Assembly (NCBI RefSeq): GCF_021026295.1
Contig: NZ_JAJNDA010000011.1
Coordinates: 1 to 64,000 of the forward strand
Direction: 5' to 3'
Length of the DNA stretch: 64,000 bases
Source of the DNA: Actinomycetospora soli
GTDB lineage: Bacteria > Actinomycetota > Actinomycetes > Mycobacteriales > Pseudonocardiaceae
Position 1 is the stretch's first letter. Each line of letters starts with the position of its first letter. Below, in pieces: positions 18,601 to 26,797 of the stretch. The translations under genes and the position numbers were made by a program. The notes beneath the pieces are model-generated. The model did no database searches and was not told the origin of the DNA. It saw only the letters and a list, made by a program, of their open reading frames with translations.

Positions 18601-19287
18601 CCGGGCTTCGCGCTCGACACCGACGCCACCCGCCGCGCGGGGGCCGACCTGCCGCGCTACGGCGACGACGACCTGGTGCCGGTGGGCGCCGCGCCGGCCC
18701 GCCTGACCCGCGACGTCACCGCGCTGCTCTCCGGGGACCCGGCGACCGTGCAGGCCGGGGCGGCCGAACTCGCCGCCTCGGGCACGTCCACGGTAATCCT
18801 GCCCGACGCGGCGGTCGCCGACCGCGCGGCGAGCGCGGGTTCGCCGCTGCTCACCCCGGCCGCGCCGACCTCCGACGGCCGGTCGGTGCTGACGATCGGC
18901 CTGCCGGTGGCCGGCGCCGTGATCCTCGAGCCGCCGGTCTCCGACGACGCGACCGACGCGAAGGCGGCGCCCCGGCGCCCGTCGGGCATCGCGGCGCTGC
19001 CCGCGACGCCGCCGTCGGTCGGCGTGCTCATCTCGCCCGGCGCCGACCGGCGTCTCGTGGTGCTCGCGGCGGAGCGCGAGTCGGGCTGGACCGCGACCGT
19101 GGGCGGGGCACCGGCCGACATCGTCCCGGCGTGGGGTCACCTCGTCGGGGTGCCGGTCCCGGCGCAGGGCGGGCCGGTGGTGATCGGTCGCGACACCACG
19201 CTGCGGGGCCTGCTGTTGCTCCTGCAGCTGGCGCTGGTGCTGTTCACGGTGCTCTCGGCGCTGCCGTCGCGGACCCGGCTGGACTGA
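15643..19287 (+). CDS. large membrane glycosyltransferase, GT2 domain plus multi-span domain
   Basis: A 1214-residue protein. Residues 1-240 form a GT2 catalytic domain: LVCHDGEAWLPETL, VDTGSRDSTPDLL, the DxD-like LHDDAAPEPSC near 100, and LLREDVDLGWRINRAGG near 205. Residues 330-480 are a Pro/Arg/Ala-rich linker. About ten hydrophobic segments lie between 490 and 825, one near 930, then a periplasmic-looking domain (about 945-1180) and a final helix (LLLLQLALVLFTVLSAL). It probably glycosylates a lipid or polymer at the membrane; donor and acceptor are unknown. GGGAGG stands before GTG 15643. The gene follows whiB2 and lies near GDP-mannose and rhamnose supply genes. Confidence 0.85.
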   Translation: MAPTAPVLAVLVCHDGEAWLPETLGALGRLSVAPRRVVAVDTGSRDSTPDLLRSSNRVDVVLDLPRDTPFGTAVAAAVADADRRWGRDGERSSGDWLWVLHDDAAPEPSCLDVLLSVAESSPAAAMLGPLQLDWDDPRLVVEAGLSTDASGHRQTGIGSDELDLGQFATNSEVLAVGSAGALVRRREWDALGGYDSAFGLLREDVDLGWRINRAGGLVLCVPSARLHHARAVTVGARRLDARGTDGGLRTTDRRNGMTTVLVNGSAAAYAVGLVRLPLLAVLRALGFLLLRRPRAANAELGAMGRLVADLGEVREARRRRSVPDAGSGDVRGLLTSRTTRLRNAVSGGLTSIVRNRVRDDLDLGRLPDWAARPARAPVSAAAASAEGPEDGQLLVGQGALPAGATAPKRSGRRKAGLRRPGGESVAVSLAGPSAGGEAGPTELIARSGRHRSVADPEAATALVGIPDPREAPAAEADPHLVVVPVTPGRVLRELLLAPPLLMVLALTAVSLLAQRSRLGLDLAGGRIRALPELGPLWSSYLAEWHPVAGGTAAPASAALAVLGVLGGLLWPVAGSSGPAVAVSLLLLGALPLAGLSAYVSARPIRVGRVLRALAASVYALLGITAAAVAQGRLDGVVVVVLLPLVLAGVAAVLRGSRTPEGTRGRRTSWWSAAAGTSLLLAVVSAFAPLVHLMVLVVVVVGFVAVPAPAGAAKRRAVALAAVVVLPVLLLLPWPSTLLRAPQVLLHGTGSPVTERFASTLDVLSLDPGGAGSLPVVGLIVLVVAVGGALLAPRRTMVPGLAVMLLGIVAAGIVGTVPLAPLSGGDPRPGWTGPALAFAACGALWSLLALVAEARAVPLGTLVTGRSGPRHRPAPRQLGDPAIDLGPDGVLSRVGGGARSAASRVGTALSSRLRVRASAASTGRARGVAVPLVAATAVALAVCAVLIGPRGALAARPAPVLDAALAGRVAASGATVVEVGLAPRADGPGFALDTDATRRAGADLPRYGDDDLVPVGAAPARLTRDVTALLSGDPATVQAGAAELAASGTSTVILPDAAVADRAASAGSPLLTPAAPTSDGRSVLTIGLPVAGAVILEPPVSDDATDAKAAPRRPSGIAALPATPPSVGVLISPGADRRLVVLAAERESGWTATVGGAPADIVPAWGHLVGVPVPAQGGPVVIGRDTTLRGLLLLLQLALVLFTVLSALPSRTRLD

Positions 19288-19328
19288 CACCGGCGAGGTT
19301 GTCGGGGGTCGCCGCTACGGTCCGCGGC

Positions 19329-19706
19329 ATGCTCGATCACTTCGGGGTCCCGGTCGCCGACGTCGACGCCGCCGTGGCCCGCTACCTGCAGATCTTCGCG
19401 CCGCTCGGCTTCCGGGAGGCGATGCGCATCCCGCACGAGGGGAGCGCCGTCGTCGGGCTCGCCGGGGCCGCCGGCGTGCCGCAGTTCTGGCTCACGCCGG
19501 GCGGCCCGGTGGACCGGGAGCTGCACTTCGCGTTCTCGGCGCCCGACCGGGCGGCCGTCGACGCCGTGCACGAGGCCGCCGTGGCCGCCGGGGTGGAGGT
19601 GCTGCACGCTCCGCGCGAGTGGCCCGAGTACCACCCGGGCTACTACGGCGTGTTCCTGCGCGACCCCGACGGGCACAACGTCGAGGCCGTGCACCACGGC
19701 TTCTGA
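19329..19706 (+). CDS. VOC (glyoxalase/bleomycin resistance) family protein
   Basis: A 125-residue single-domain VOC protein. It starts LDHFGVPVADVDAAVARYLQ, with the metal-ligand His after Leu-Asp, has LHFAFSAPDRAAVD in the middle and ends FLRDPDGHNVEAVHHGF with the second Glu ligand region. The specific substrate cannot be read. The TACGGT hexamer at 19316-19321 is seven bases before ATG 19329, supporting a leaderless start. The stop TGA lies in the first unit of an 11-bp tandem repeat. Confidence 0.88.
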   Translation: MLDHFGVPVADVDAAVARYLQIFAPLGFREAMRIPHEGSAVVGLAGAAGVPQFWLTPGGPVDRELHFAFSAPDRAAVDAVHEAAVAAGVEVLHAPREWPEYHPGYYGVFLRDPDGHNVEAVHHGF

Positions 19707-19747
19707 CCGGCTCCTGACCGGCTCCTGACCGGCTCGTGACCGGCTCC
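19704..19747 (+). repeat. four tandem 11-bp repeats
   Basis: TGACCGGCTCC is repeated four times (19704, 19715, 19726, 19737), with one change (final C to G) in the third unit. The first TGA is the stop codon of the VOC gene, so every unit carries an in-frame-independent stop. It separates convergent genes and looks like slippage-generated DNA. Confidence 0.85.
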
Positions 19748-19755
19748 GAGGGGCG

Positions 19756-20271
19756 CTACGCCTGGTCGCTCTCGTCGTCGATCGTGTCCGGCTCCACGCC
19801 GAGGTACTCCGCGACCTGTTCCACGAGCACGTCGTGGAGCAGGTCGGCGAGGTCCTCGCCGTCGAGCGCGCGCGCCTCGAGCGGGCGCCGGTAGAGCACG
19901 ATGCGGGCCCGGGTCGGCGCGCCGCGGCGGTCCACGCCGGCCGGGACGAGCCGGGCGAGCGGGATGTCGCCGTCGCCGACCACGCCGTCGTCGTCGGGCA
20001 CGGGGGTCGACACGTCGGGCACGTCGTCGACGGCCACGTCGAGCTCCTCCAGCTCGGCGCCCCACCGCTCCTCGATGGGCTCGAGGGCCTCGAGCACCAC
20101 GGCGTCGAACCTCTCCGCGCGCGTGCGCGCCGCGGGGGCGCCCGCAGGATAGAGCGGCGCCCGCATGCCGCGGCCCCGCCGGTCGCGTCGCCGCGGCGTC
20201 CGCCCCGGCTGGGCGCCGCCCGCCCGCGAACCGCCCGAGCGTCCACCGATGCGGGTACCACCCCTCGCCAT
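19756..20271 (-). CDS. metallopeptidase family protein (zincin-like), degenerate motif
   Basis: A 171-residue protein corresponding by position to Rv3259 of M. tuberculosis, from the zincin-like family. Residues 1-45 are basic and Arg/Gly-rich. The conserved body runs from TRAERFDAVVLEALEPIEERWG to the C-terminus. Where relatives carry HExxH, this protein has LLHDVLVEQVAEYLGVEPD, with one His and a displaced Glu, so a normal zinc site is not formed. I start at ATG 20271, since upstream frame to 20550 overlaps the DUF3499 promoter. It is divergent from DUF3499. Function unknown. Confidence 0.78.
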   Translation of the reverse strand: MARGGTRIGGRSGGSRAGGAQPGRTPRRRDRRGRGMRAPLYPAGAPAARTRAERFDAVVLEALEPIEERWGAELEELDVAVDDVPDVSTPVPDDDGVVGDGDIPLARLVPAGVDRRGAPTRARIVLYRRPLEARALDGEDLADLLHDVLVEQVAEYLGVEPDTIDDESDQA

Positions 20272-20525
20272 GAGCGGCGAGCCTACGCCCCGACGCCGTC
20301 GTCCGAGGTCACTCCCGCCGTCCGTGGTCGGGCGGGCGTCCCTGTACGCGGCGGCGCGCGCCGCGAGGTGTCCGTCCGGCAGGTCGTGGGGCGGCCGGAG
20401 ATGCCTGGCGTCACTCTCGCGAGCGGCCCTGCAGCCACCCGGGCGCACCCGTCCCGGACCGTCACCCGACGCGCCGAGCGAGCCTGCGCGACGGGAGGCG
20501 CACCCGGCGTCTATCGTCTCCGTCC

Positions 20526-20888
20526 GTGCGAGGAGTACGGAAGTGCTCACGGACCGGGTGCGGCCGTGCGGCCGTGGCCACGTTGACGTACGTCTACTCC
20601 GATTCGACGGCCGTCGTGGGTCCGTTGGCGACCAGTGCGGAGCCGCACTCGTACGACCTCTGCGAGTTCCACGCCCTGCGCCTCACCGCCCCGCGTGGGT
20701 GGGAGGTCGTGCGCTACGAGGGCGAGTTCCCCTCGGAGCCGAGCGCCGACGACCTGACCGCGCTCGCCGAGGCCGTGCGCGAGGCCGGCCGGGCCGAGCC
20801 GCCGACGGAGGCCGTCGGCCTGGGCGCGGTCGCGGGGACCGGGCGGCGCGGGCACCTGCGGGTGCTGCCGGACCCGTCCAACCCCTGA
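20526..20888 (+). CDS. DUF3499 family small Cys-containing protein
   Basis: A 120-residue actinobacterial protein (Rv3258c-like). The N-terminus RKCSRTGCGRAAVATLTYVY and the later SYDLCEFHALRLTAPRGW place C7, C12, a third Cys near 46 and His 49 as a probable zinc site. The rest is acidic and ends in a Pro-rich tail. TATCGT at 20512-20517 precedes GTG 20526 by eight bases, suggesting leaderless translation. It stands directly upstream of the phosphomannomutase gene in many actinobacteria, but its function is unknown. Confidence 0.88.
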   Translation: MRGVRKCSRTGCGRAAVATLTYVYSDSTAVVGPLATSAEPHSYDLCEFHALRLTAPRGWEVVRYEGEFPSEPSADDLTALAEAVREAGRAEPPTEAVGLGAVAGTGRRGHLRVLPDPSNP

Positions 20889-21036
20889 CCGGACGAGCCC
20901 GACCGGAATCCGTCCGACCCCGGACCACACCCGTCCCGCCCCGGACCGGACCCGTCCAGCCCTGCGCGGGTCGGGCCACCCCATCGGGTGGCCGCCGAGC
21001 CGCGCGGTGTCGGACCCGGCCGATACGCTGCCGGGT

Positions 21037-22461
21037 GTGAGCAGTTCAGCAGCCACCGAGTCCGCGCAGGCCGCCCGCTCCCGCGTCATCGGCCAGGTGA
21101 TCAAGGCCTACGACGTCCGGGGTCTGGTCGGCGAGCAGCTCGACGCCGCCTTCGTCCGCGACGTGGGTGCCGCGTTCGCCGAGCTGCTCACCTCCGAGGC
21201 CGGCGGGCCCCCCGCGAACGGCATCGTCGTGGGCCACGACATGCGCGACTCGTCGCCCGAGCTCGCCGCGGCGTTCGCCGAGGGCGTCACGAGCCGCGGG
21301 GTCGACGTCGTCGAGATCGGGCTGGCCAGCACCGACATGCTCTACTACGCCTCGGGCGTGCTCGACGCGCCCGGCGCGATGTTCACCGCGAGCCACAACC
21401 CGGCGACCTACAACGGCATCAAGCTCTGCCGGGCGGGCGCGAGCCCCGTCGGGCAGGACACCGGCCTGGACGACATCGCCGCAATGCTCGACCGCGGGCC
21501 CGGCGAGGTCCCGGGCTCCGCCGCGACCCCGGGCACCGTGCGGCAGCGGGAGATGCGCGAGGGCTACGCGGAGTACCTGCGCGGCCTCGTCGACCTGTCG
21601 GGCATCCGTCCGCTGTCGGTCGTGGTCGACGCGGGCAACGGCATGGCCGGGTACACCGTCCCCGCGGTGCTCGACCCGCTGCCGATCGACGTGCACCCGC
21701 TCTACTTCGAGCTCGACGGCACGTTCCCCAACCACGAGGCCAACCCGCTCGACCCGGACAACCTGGTCGACCTGCAGCGCGAGGTGTCCAACCTCGGCCA
21801 CGTCGACGCCGGGCTGGCCTTCGACGGCGACGCCGACCGCGTCTTCCTCGTCGACGAGCGCGGCGAGGCCGTGAGCCCGAGCGCGATCACCGCGCTGGTT
21901 GCCACGCGCGAGCTGGCCAAGGAGCCGGGCTCCACGATCATCCACAACCTGATCACCTCGCGGGCCGTGCCGGAGATCGTCACCGAGGCCGGCGGCAGGC
22001 CCGTCCGCACCCGTGTGGGCCACTCGTTCATCAAGGCGACGATGGCGCAGACCGGCGCGATCTTCGGCGGCGAGCACTCGGCGCACTACTACTTCCGCGA
22101 CTTCTTCCGCGCCGACTCCGGGATGCTCGCGGCGCTGCACGTCCTCGCCGCCCTGGGGGAGCAGGACAAGCCGCTCTCGGAGCTCATGGCGCAGTACTCG
22201 CGCTACGCCGCCTCCGGCGAGGTCAACTCGACGGTGGACGACCCGCAGGCCAGGATGGCGGAGGTGGAGCAGACCTACGCCGACCGGGACGACGTCACCA
22301 CCGACACCCTCGACGGGCTGACGGTGATGTTCGACAGCGGCGACTGGTTCAACCTGCGTCCGTCCAACACCGAGCCGCTGCTGCGCCTCAACGTGGAGGC
22401 GTCCGACGCCGACGCGGTGGCCGCCCTGCGCGACGAGGTGCTCGCGGTGGTCCGGCGATGA
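21037..22461 (+). CDS. manB: phosphomannomutase/phosphoglucomutase
   Basis: Interconverts mannose-6-phosphate and mannose-1-phosphate, between ManA and the guanylyltransferase. The 474-residue alpha-D-phosphohexomutase has the phosphoserine loop TASHNPATYNGIKL, the metal loop DGDADRVFLVD, the sugar-binding GGEHSAHYYF, and the phosphate-binding RPSNTEPLLRLNVEA near the C-terminus. TACGCT at 21024-21029 is seven bases before GTG 21037, so that start is preferred over 21007. Its stop overlaps the Trm112-like ATG (ATGA). M. tuberculosis Rv3257c (manB/pmmA) is the counterpart. Confidence 0.95.
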   Translation: MSSSAATESAQAARSRVIGQVIKAYDVRGLVGEQLDAAFVRDVGAAFAELLTSEAGGPPANGIVVGHDMRDSSPELAAAFAEGVTSRGVDVVEIGLASTDMLYYASGVLDAPGAMFTASHNPATYNGIKLCRAGASPVGQDTGLDDIAAMLDRGPGEVPGSAATPGTVRQREMREGYAEYLRGLVDLSGIRPLSVVVDAGNGMAGYTVPAVLDPLPIDVHPLYFELDGTFPNHEANPLDPDNLVDLQREVSNLGHVDAGLAFDGDADRVFLVDERGEAVSPSAITALVATRELAKEPGSTIIHNLITSRAVPEIVTEAGGRPVRTRVGHSFIKATMAQTGAIFGGEHSAHYYFRDFFRADSGMLAALHVLAALGEQDKPLSELMAQYSRYAASGEVNSTVDDPQARMAEVEQTYADRDDVTTDTLDGLTVMFDSGDWFNLRPSNTEPLLRLNVEASDADAVAALRDEVLAVVRR

Positions 22462-22691
22462 GCACCGCCGGCCCGCTCGGGCTCGACCCGGCCCTGCTCG
22501 AGATCCTCGCCTGCCCGGCCCCCGACCACGGCGAGCTGCGCCCCGACGTGGAGACGTCCACCCTCACCTGCGCGGCGTGCGGGCGGACCTACCCCGTCAC
22601 CGACGGCATCCCGGTGCTGCTGCTCTCCGAGGCCGCGAACGGCCCCGACGCCGGTCCCGACGGCGGGTCGAGCGACACCGCGGGCGGGTGA
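22458..22691 (+). CDS. Trm112-family zinc-ribbon protein
   Basis: A 77-residue Trm112-like protein: LLEILACPAPDHGELRPD, then TLTCAACGRTYPVTDGIPVLL. One Cys before the Pro plus the CxxC pair form the usual zinc-ribbon core, followed by an acidic Gly-rich tail. Trm112 proteins stabilise methyltransferases, but no methyltransferase is next to it. ATG 22458 overlaps the mutase stop by 4 bases and its own stop overlaps the next start in GTGA, so it is coupled to the mannose operon. Confidence 0.88.
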   Translation: MSTAGPLGLDPALLEILACPAPDHGELRPDVETSTLTCAACGRTYPVTDGIPVLLLSEAANGPDAGPDGGSSDTAGG

Positions 22692-23833
22692 GCGCGGTGC
22701 TCGACGAGGCACTGCTCGACGACACCGGCCGTCTGCTCGACGCCGACCGCGGTGGCGTGCTGCGCGCGGCCGCGACCGCCGGCGCCCAGGTCCGGGCGAC
22801 CTGGGCGGCCGCGCAGGAGGCCGGGCTCGCCACGCTCGAGGGGCTGCGGCCGCGGGCGCTCGTCCTGCTCACCCGGCCCGGCCCGGAGCGGGCGAGCGCG
22901 GCCGTCACCGCCGCGCTGCTCGAGCCGACCTGCCCGTGCCCGGTCGTGGTCACCGGCACCGCGCCGCCGTGGCTCGGGCCGCTCGACGTCGTGGTGGTGT
23001 CCCACCGCGGATCGGAGCAGGACCCGGCCGACGCGGCCGTCGCCGAGGCCGTGGACCGCGCCGTCCGCCGCAACGCCCACGTCGTGCTGACCGGGCCGCC
23101 GGACGGTCCGGCCGCCGCGGCCGCCGCGGGGCGCGCGATCCAGGTGAGCCCGCGCGTGCCCGTGCTGGACGGCCTCGCCGCCGCGACCGACCTGGCCGCG
23201 GCCTTCGCCACGGCTCGCGCCCTGGACCTCCTCGACGTCGACGGCGAGGCGCTCGCCGACCGCCTCGACGACGAGGCCGAGCGCAGCGGACCGCGGCACG
23301 AGGCGTTCGTCGCGCCGGCCAAGGCGCTCGCGCTCCGGCTCGCCGAGCACACCCCGCTGCTGTGGGGCACCGACGCGACCGCGGTCGCCGTCGCCGGGTA
23401 CGGCGCCGCGGCCCTGGCCGCCCACGCCGGCGTCGTCGCGCACGCGGGTTCGCTGACCGGCGCGGTCGGCGTGCCGGCCCTTGCGGCCCGTCTCGACGGC
23501 GGCACCGGCGTCGACCCGATCTTCGCCGACCCGTTCGACGACCCCGGCCCCGACGGTCCGCCGCCGCGGCTCGTCGTCGTGAACGTGGCCGAGGACGTCC
23601 CGACGCGACGGCTGGCCCAGGACGCCGAACGGCGCTGGCCGGCCGCGGACACCCTCGAGCTCGACGACCTCGAGCTCGCCGGGCCCGGTGTCGGCCGGGA
23701 CGCGGTCCGGGCCGGTGTGCTCGCGCTGCGGCTCGACCTCGCGGCGCTCTACCTCGGCCTCGCGACCGGCTCGATCGGCGCCGACCCGGAGCCCGGGCGC
23801 AGTCCCGGCGCGGTCCCAGGCATCGGGGCCTGA
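22688..23833 (+). CDS. SIS-domain protein, mannose-6-phosphate isomerase-like
   Basis: A 381-residue protein with two SIS-like halves, related to bifunctional phosphoglucose/phosphomannose isomerases and to Rv3256c. It shows a first sugar-binding region (LVLLTRPGPERASAAV), a hydrophobic VVVTGTAPPWLGPLDVVVVSHRG, and a C-terminal segment rich in Glu/Leu (DTLELDDLELAGPGVGRD). The classical archaeal Glu/His catalytic pair is hard to identify, so activity is uncertain. It is translationally coupled to the Trm112-like gene and precedes manA, so the context is fructose-6-P/mannose-6-P interconversion. Confidence 0.8.
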   Translation: MSAVLDEALLDDTGRLLDADRGGVLRAAATAGAQVRATWAAAQEAGLATLEGLRPRALVLLTRPGPERASAAVTAALLEPTCPCPVVVTGTAPPWLGPLDVVVVSHRGSEQDPADAAVAEAVDRAVRRNAHVVLTGPPDGPAAAAAAGRAIQVSPRVPVLDGLAAATDLAAAFATARALDLLDVDGEALADRLDDEAERSGPRHEAFVAPAKALALRLAEHTPLLWGTDATAVAVAGYGAAALAAHAGVVAHAGSLTGAVGVPALAARLDGGTGVDPIFADPFDDPGPDGPPPRLVVVNVAEDVPTRRLAQDAERRWPAADTLELDDLELAGPGVGRDAVRAGVLALRLDLAALYLGLATGSIGADPEPGRSPGAVPGIGA

Positions 23834-23936
23834 CCCACCGGAGCGCTCGAGACCGGGGCGCCCGGCGGAGGCGGGACCGCCGTGGCCCGCCACCCGCCCA
23901 TCCGTGCACGGCGAACGACTCAGGGGGACCGAAGCG

Positions 23937-25136
23937 GTGGAACTGCTCGAGGGGACGGTGCGGCCGTACGCCTGGGGGTCGCGCACCCACATCCCGGCCC
24001 TGCTCGGCGAGCCCGTCCCGTCGCCGCACCCGCAGGCCGAGCTCTGGTTCGGCGCGCACGTGGACGACCCGTCCCGCCTCCCGGGCGGCCGCACGCTGCT
24101 GCACGCGATCACCGCCGACCCGGAGGGCGCGTTCGGCGCCGAGCGCGCCGAGCACTGGGGCGGCCGGTTGCCGTTCCTGCTCAAGGTGCTCGCCGCCGAG
24201 GAACCGCTGTCGCTGCAGACGCACCCCTCGGCCGAGCAGGCCGTGGCCGGGTTCGCCCGCGAGGAGGCGGCAGGCGTCCCGCGGACGGCTCCGGACCGGA
24301 ACTACCGCGACGCGCTGCCCAAGCCGGAGATCCTCTGCGCGCTGGAGGAGTTCCACGCCCTCGCCGGGTTCCGGGACGCCCGGGTGACGCTGCGGCTGAT
24401 GCGCGCCCTCGACGTGCCGGGCCTGCGCCACCACACCGAGCTGCTCGCCGCGCAGCCCGACCCGGACGGCCTGCGGGCCGTCTTCACCACCTGGATCACC
24501 CTCCCGCAGCGCGCGGTCGACCAGCTCGTGCCCGAGCTCCTCGACGCCTGCGTCACGCTGCTCAAGAGTGGCGCCGACGAGTTCGACCGCGAGGTCCGGA
24601 CACTGCTCGACCTCGGGGAGCGCTACCCCGGCGACGCCGGCGTCCTCGCCGCCCTGCTGCTCAACCGCGTGGTCCTCGCCGAGGGTGAGTGCCTGTTCCA
24701 GCCCGCCGGCTCCCCGCACGCCTACCTGTCGGGCTGCGGCGTCGAGCTCATGGCGAACTCCGACAACGTGCTGCGCGCGGGCCTGACGCCCAAGCACGTC
24801 GACGTGCCCGAACTGCTGCGCATCCTCGACTTCCGCTGCGGCCCGCCGACGCTGCTGCGGCCCGAGACCGACGGTCCGCGCTCGGTGTTCCACGCCCCGA
24901 GCGAGTACTTCCGGCTGGTCCGGCTGGACCTTCCCGACGGCGGGTCGGCGGGGGTCGGCCTCGACGGGCCGCGGATCGCGGTCGTCGTCCGCGGGCAGGT
25001 GGCGATGGAGGGCGCGGGCGGCACGCTCACCGTGCCGCAGGGCCGCGCGGTGTGGCTCCCGTCGGCGGAGACGTCGGTGGACGTCGCCGCGCTCGACGGC
25101 CCGGCCCTCGTGTTCGTCGCCGGGGACGGCCGCTAG
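23937..25136 (+). CDS. manA: mannose-6-phosphate isomerase, class I
   Basis: Zinc enzyme converting fructose-6-phosphate to mannose-6-phosphate, the entry to GDP-mannose. The 399-residue cupin protein begins VELLEGTVRPYAWGSRTHIPALLG. Zinc ligands are in LSLQTHPSAEQA (Gln and His), PKPEILCALEEF (Glu) and PAGSPHAYLSGCGVELMANSDN (His). GTG 23937 gives the standard start and follows CAGGGGG; a longer frame to 23688 would encode a non-conserved leader. It is the last gene of the mannose group. One copy of the over-represented 14-mer lies at 24932-24945, inside the coding region. Confidence 0.94.
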   Translation: MELLEGTVRPYAWGSRTHIPALLGEPVPSPHPQAELWFGAHVDDPSRLPGGRTLLHAITADPEGAFGAERAEHWGGRLPFLLKVLAAEEPLSLQTHPSAEQAVAGFAREEAAGVPRTAPDRNYRDALPKPEILCALEEFHALAGFRDARVTLRLMRALDVPGLRHHTELLAAQPDPDGLRAVFTTWITLPQRAVDQLVPELLDACVTLLKSGADEFDREVRTLLDLGERYPGDAGVLAALLLNRVVLAEGECLFQPAGSPHAYLSGCGVELMANSDNVLRAGLTPKHVDVPELLRILDFRCGPPTLLRPETDGPRSVFHAPSEYFRLVRLDLPDGGSAGVGLDGPRIAVVVRGQVAMEGAGGTLTVPQGRAVWLPSAETSVDVAALDGPALVFVAGDGR

Positions 25137-25261
25137 GCCGGCTGTCGCACCCGGCGGCACCTGGTCGCCACCGGTCGCCGCATCGACACGACGGGTGTCG
25201 GTGTCCCCGGATAGGGTCCGCGCCACCGCACACGAAATTGACAGCGAGAGGGGGCCGGGCC

Positions 25262-26797
25262 ATGGCGACGACCACGCCTTCGCCGCGCACGAACAGCCTG
25301 TTCCGCACCAAGTCGGTCGAGCAGTCGATCCGCGACACCGATGAACCGGACAGCAAGCTGCGCCGGGAGCTCGGTGCGCTCGACCTGACCGTCTTCGGCG
25401 TCGCGGTGCTGATCGGCGCCGGCATCTTCACGATCACCGCGCGCGTGGCCGGGGACATCACCGGACCCGCCGTCGCGATCTCCTTCGTCATCGCCGCGAT
25501 CGCGTGCGGCTTCGCCGGGCTCTGCTACGCCGAGTTCGCCTCGACGGTGCCGGTGGCGGGCAGCGCCTACACGTTCTCCTACGCGACCTTCGGCGAGTTC
25601 ATCGCCTGGATCATCGGCTGGGACCTCGTCCTGGAGTACGCGCTCGGCGCGGCGGTGGTCTCCACGAGCTGGGCGAAGTACCTCGGCCAGCTGTTCACCG
25701 GCGACGGCACCGCCGCCACGGTCTCGATCGGCGGGCTCGCCGTCGACTGGGGCGCGATGCTGATCATCGCGGTCCTCACCGTGGTCCTCGTGCTCGGCAT
25801 CAAGCTCTCCAGCACCGTGTCCAGCGTGATGACGGCGGTCAAGGTCGGCGTGGTCCTGCTCGTCATCGTCGTCGGCGCCTTCTACATCCGGTCGGCCAAC
25901 TACTCGCCGTTCATCCCGCCGCCCGGTGGCGAACAGGAGAGCGGCGGTGGCGTCAAGTCCTCCCTGCTCTCGCTCATCGCGGGCAGCGACGGCTCGACCT
26001 ACGGCATCTACGGCCTGCTCGCCGGTGCCTCGCTGGTGTTCTTCGCGTTCATCGGGTTCGACGCCGTGTCCACCACGGCGGAGGAGACGAAGAACCCGCA
26101 GAAGGACCTCCCGCGCGGCATCCTCGGCTCGCTCGGCGTCGTGACCGTCCTCTACGTCGCGACGTCGCTCGTGCTGGTCGGCATGGTCAGCTACACCCAG
26201 CTGCAGACCGGCCCGAACGGCGACTCGGCCACCCTGTCCACGGCGTTCTCGCTCGTCGGGGCGAACTGGGCGTCCACGATCATCGAGGTCGGGGCCCTCG
26301 CCGGCCTCACGACCGTCGTCATGGTGCTGATGCTCGGCCAGAGCCGCGTGTTCTACGCGATGGCGCGCGACGGGCTGCTCCCGCGGAACCTGGCGAGGAC
26401 CGGGTCGCGCGGCACCCCGGTCACGATCACGATCATCATCGGCGTGCTGTGCGCGGTGCTCGCCGGCTTCTTCCCGGCCGACGAGCTGGAGTCGATGGTC
26501 AACATCGGCACGCTGTTCGCCTTCGTGCTCGTCGCCATCGGCACCTGGGTGCTCCGCAAGCAGCAGCCCGACCTGCCCCGCAGCTTCGTCGTGAAGGGCC
26601 TGCCGATCGTGGCGACCCTCGCGGTGATCTCCTGCCTCTGGCTGATGATCAACCTGACCGTCGAGACCTGGATCCGGTTCATCGGCTGGATGGTGCTCGG
26701 CGTGATCATCTACTTCGCCTACTCGCGCCGGAACTCGGTGCTCGGCAAGCGCGAGCGCGGGGAGCTGCCGGAGCAGACCGGCACCCCGCAGTCCTAG
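25262..26797 (+). CDS. amino-acid permease (APC superfamily)
   Basis: A 511-residue transporter of the cationic amino acid type, related to Rv3253c. The N-terminal 45 residues are cytoplasmic (SVEQSIRDTDEPDSKLRREL), then about twelve to thirteen membrane segments start with LTVFGVAVLIGAGIFTITAR, the substrate-binding GAGIF motif of APC carriers. FFAFIGFDAVSTTAEETKNP marks the conserved TM6-loop region. GAGAGGGGG lies before ATG 25262. The stop TAG at 26795-26797 is inside the CTAG target duplication of the IS481-type element, so the gene is intact, but its natural terminator is now a kilobase away. Confidence 0.93.
   Translation: MATTTPSPRTNSLFRTKSVEQSIRDTDEPDSKLRRELGALDLTVFGVAVLIGAGIFTITARVAGDITGPAVAISFVIAAIACGFAGLCYAEFASTVPVAGSAYTFSYATFGEFIAWIIGWDLVLEYALGAAVVSTSWAKYLGQLFTGDGTAATVSIGGLAVDWGAMLIIAVLTVVLVLGIKLSSTVSSVMTAVKVGVVLLVIVVGAFYIRSANYSPFIPPPGGEQESGGGVKSSLLSLIAGSDGSTYGIYGLLAGASLVFFAFIGFDAVSTTAEETKNPQKDLPRGILGSLGVVTVLYVATSLVLVGMVSYTQLQTGPNGDSATLSTAFSLVGANWASTIIEVGALAGLTTVVMVLMLGQSRVFYAMARDGLLPRNLARTGSRGTPVTITIIIGVLCAVLAGFFPADELESMVNIGTLFAFVLVAIGTWVLRKQQPDLPRSFVVKGLPIVATLAVISCLWLMINLTVETWIRFIGWMVLGVIIYFAYSRRNSVLGKRERGELPEQTGTPQS
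26794..26797. repeat. left target-site duplication CTAG
   Basis: CTAG at 26794-26797 is repeated at 27881-27884 on the other side of the insertion element. IS481 of Bordetella is known to insert at NCTAGN with duplication of CTAG, which matches. Confidence 0.8.
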
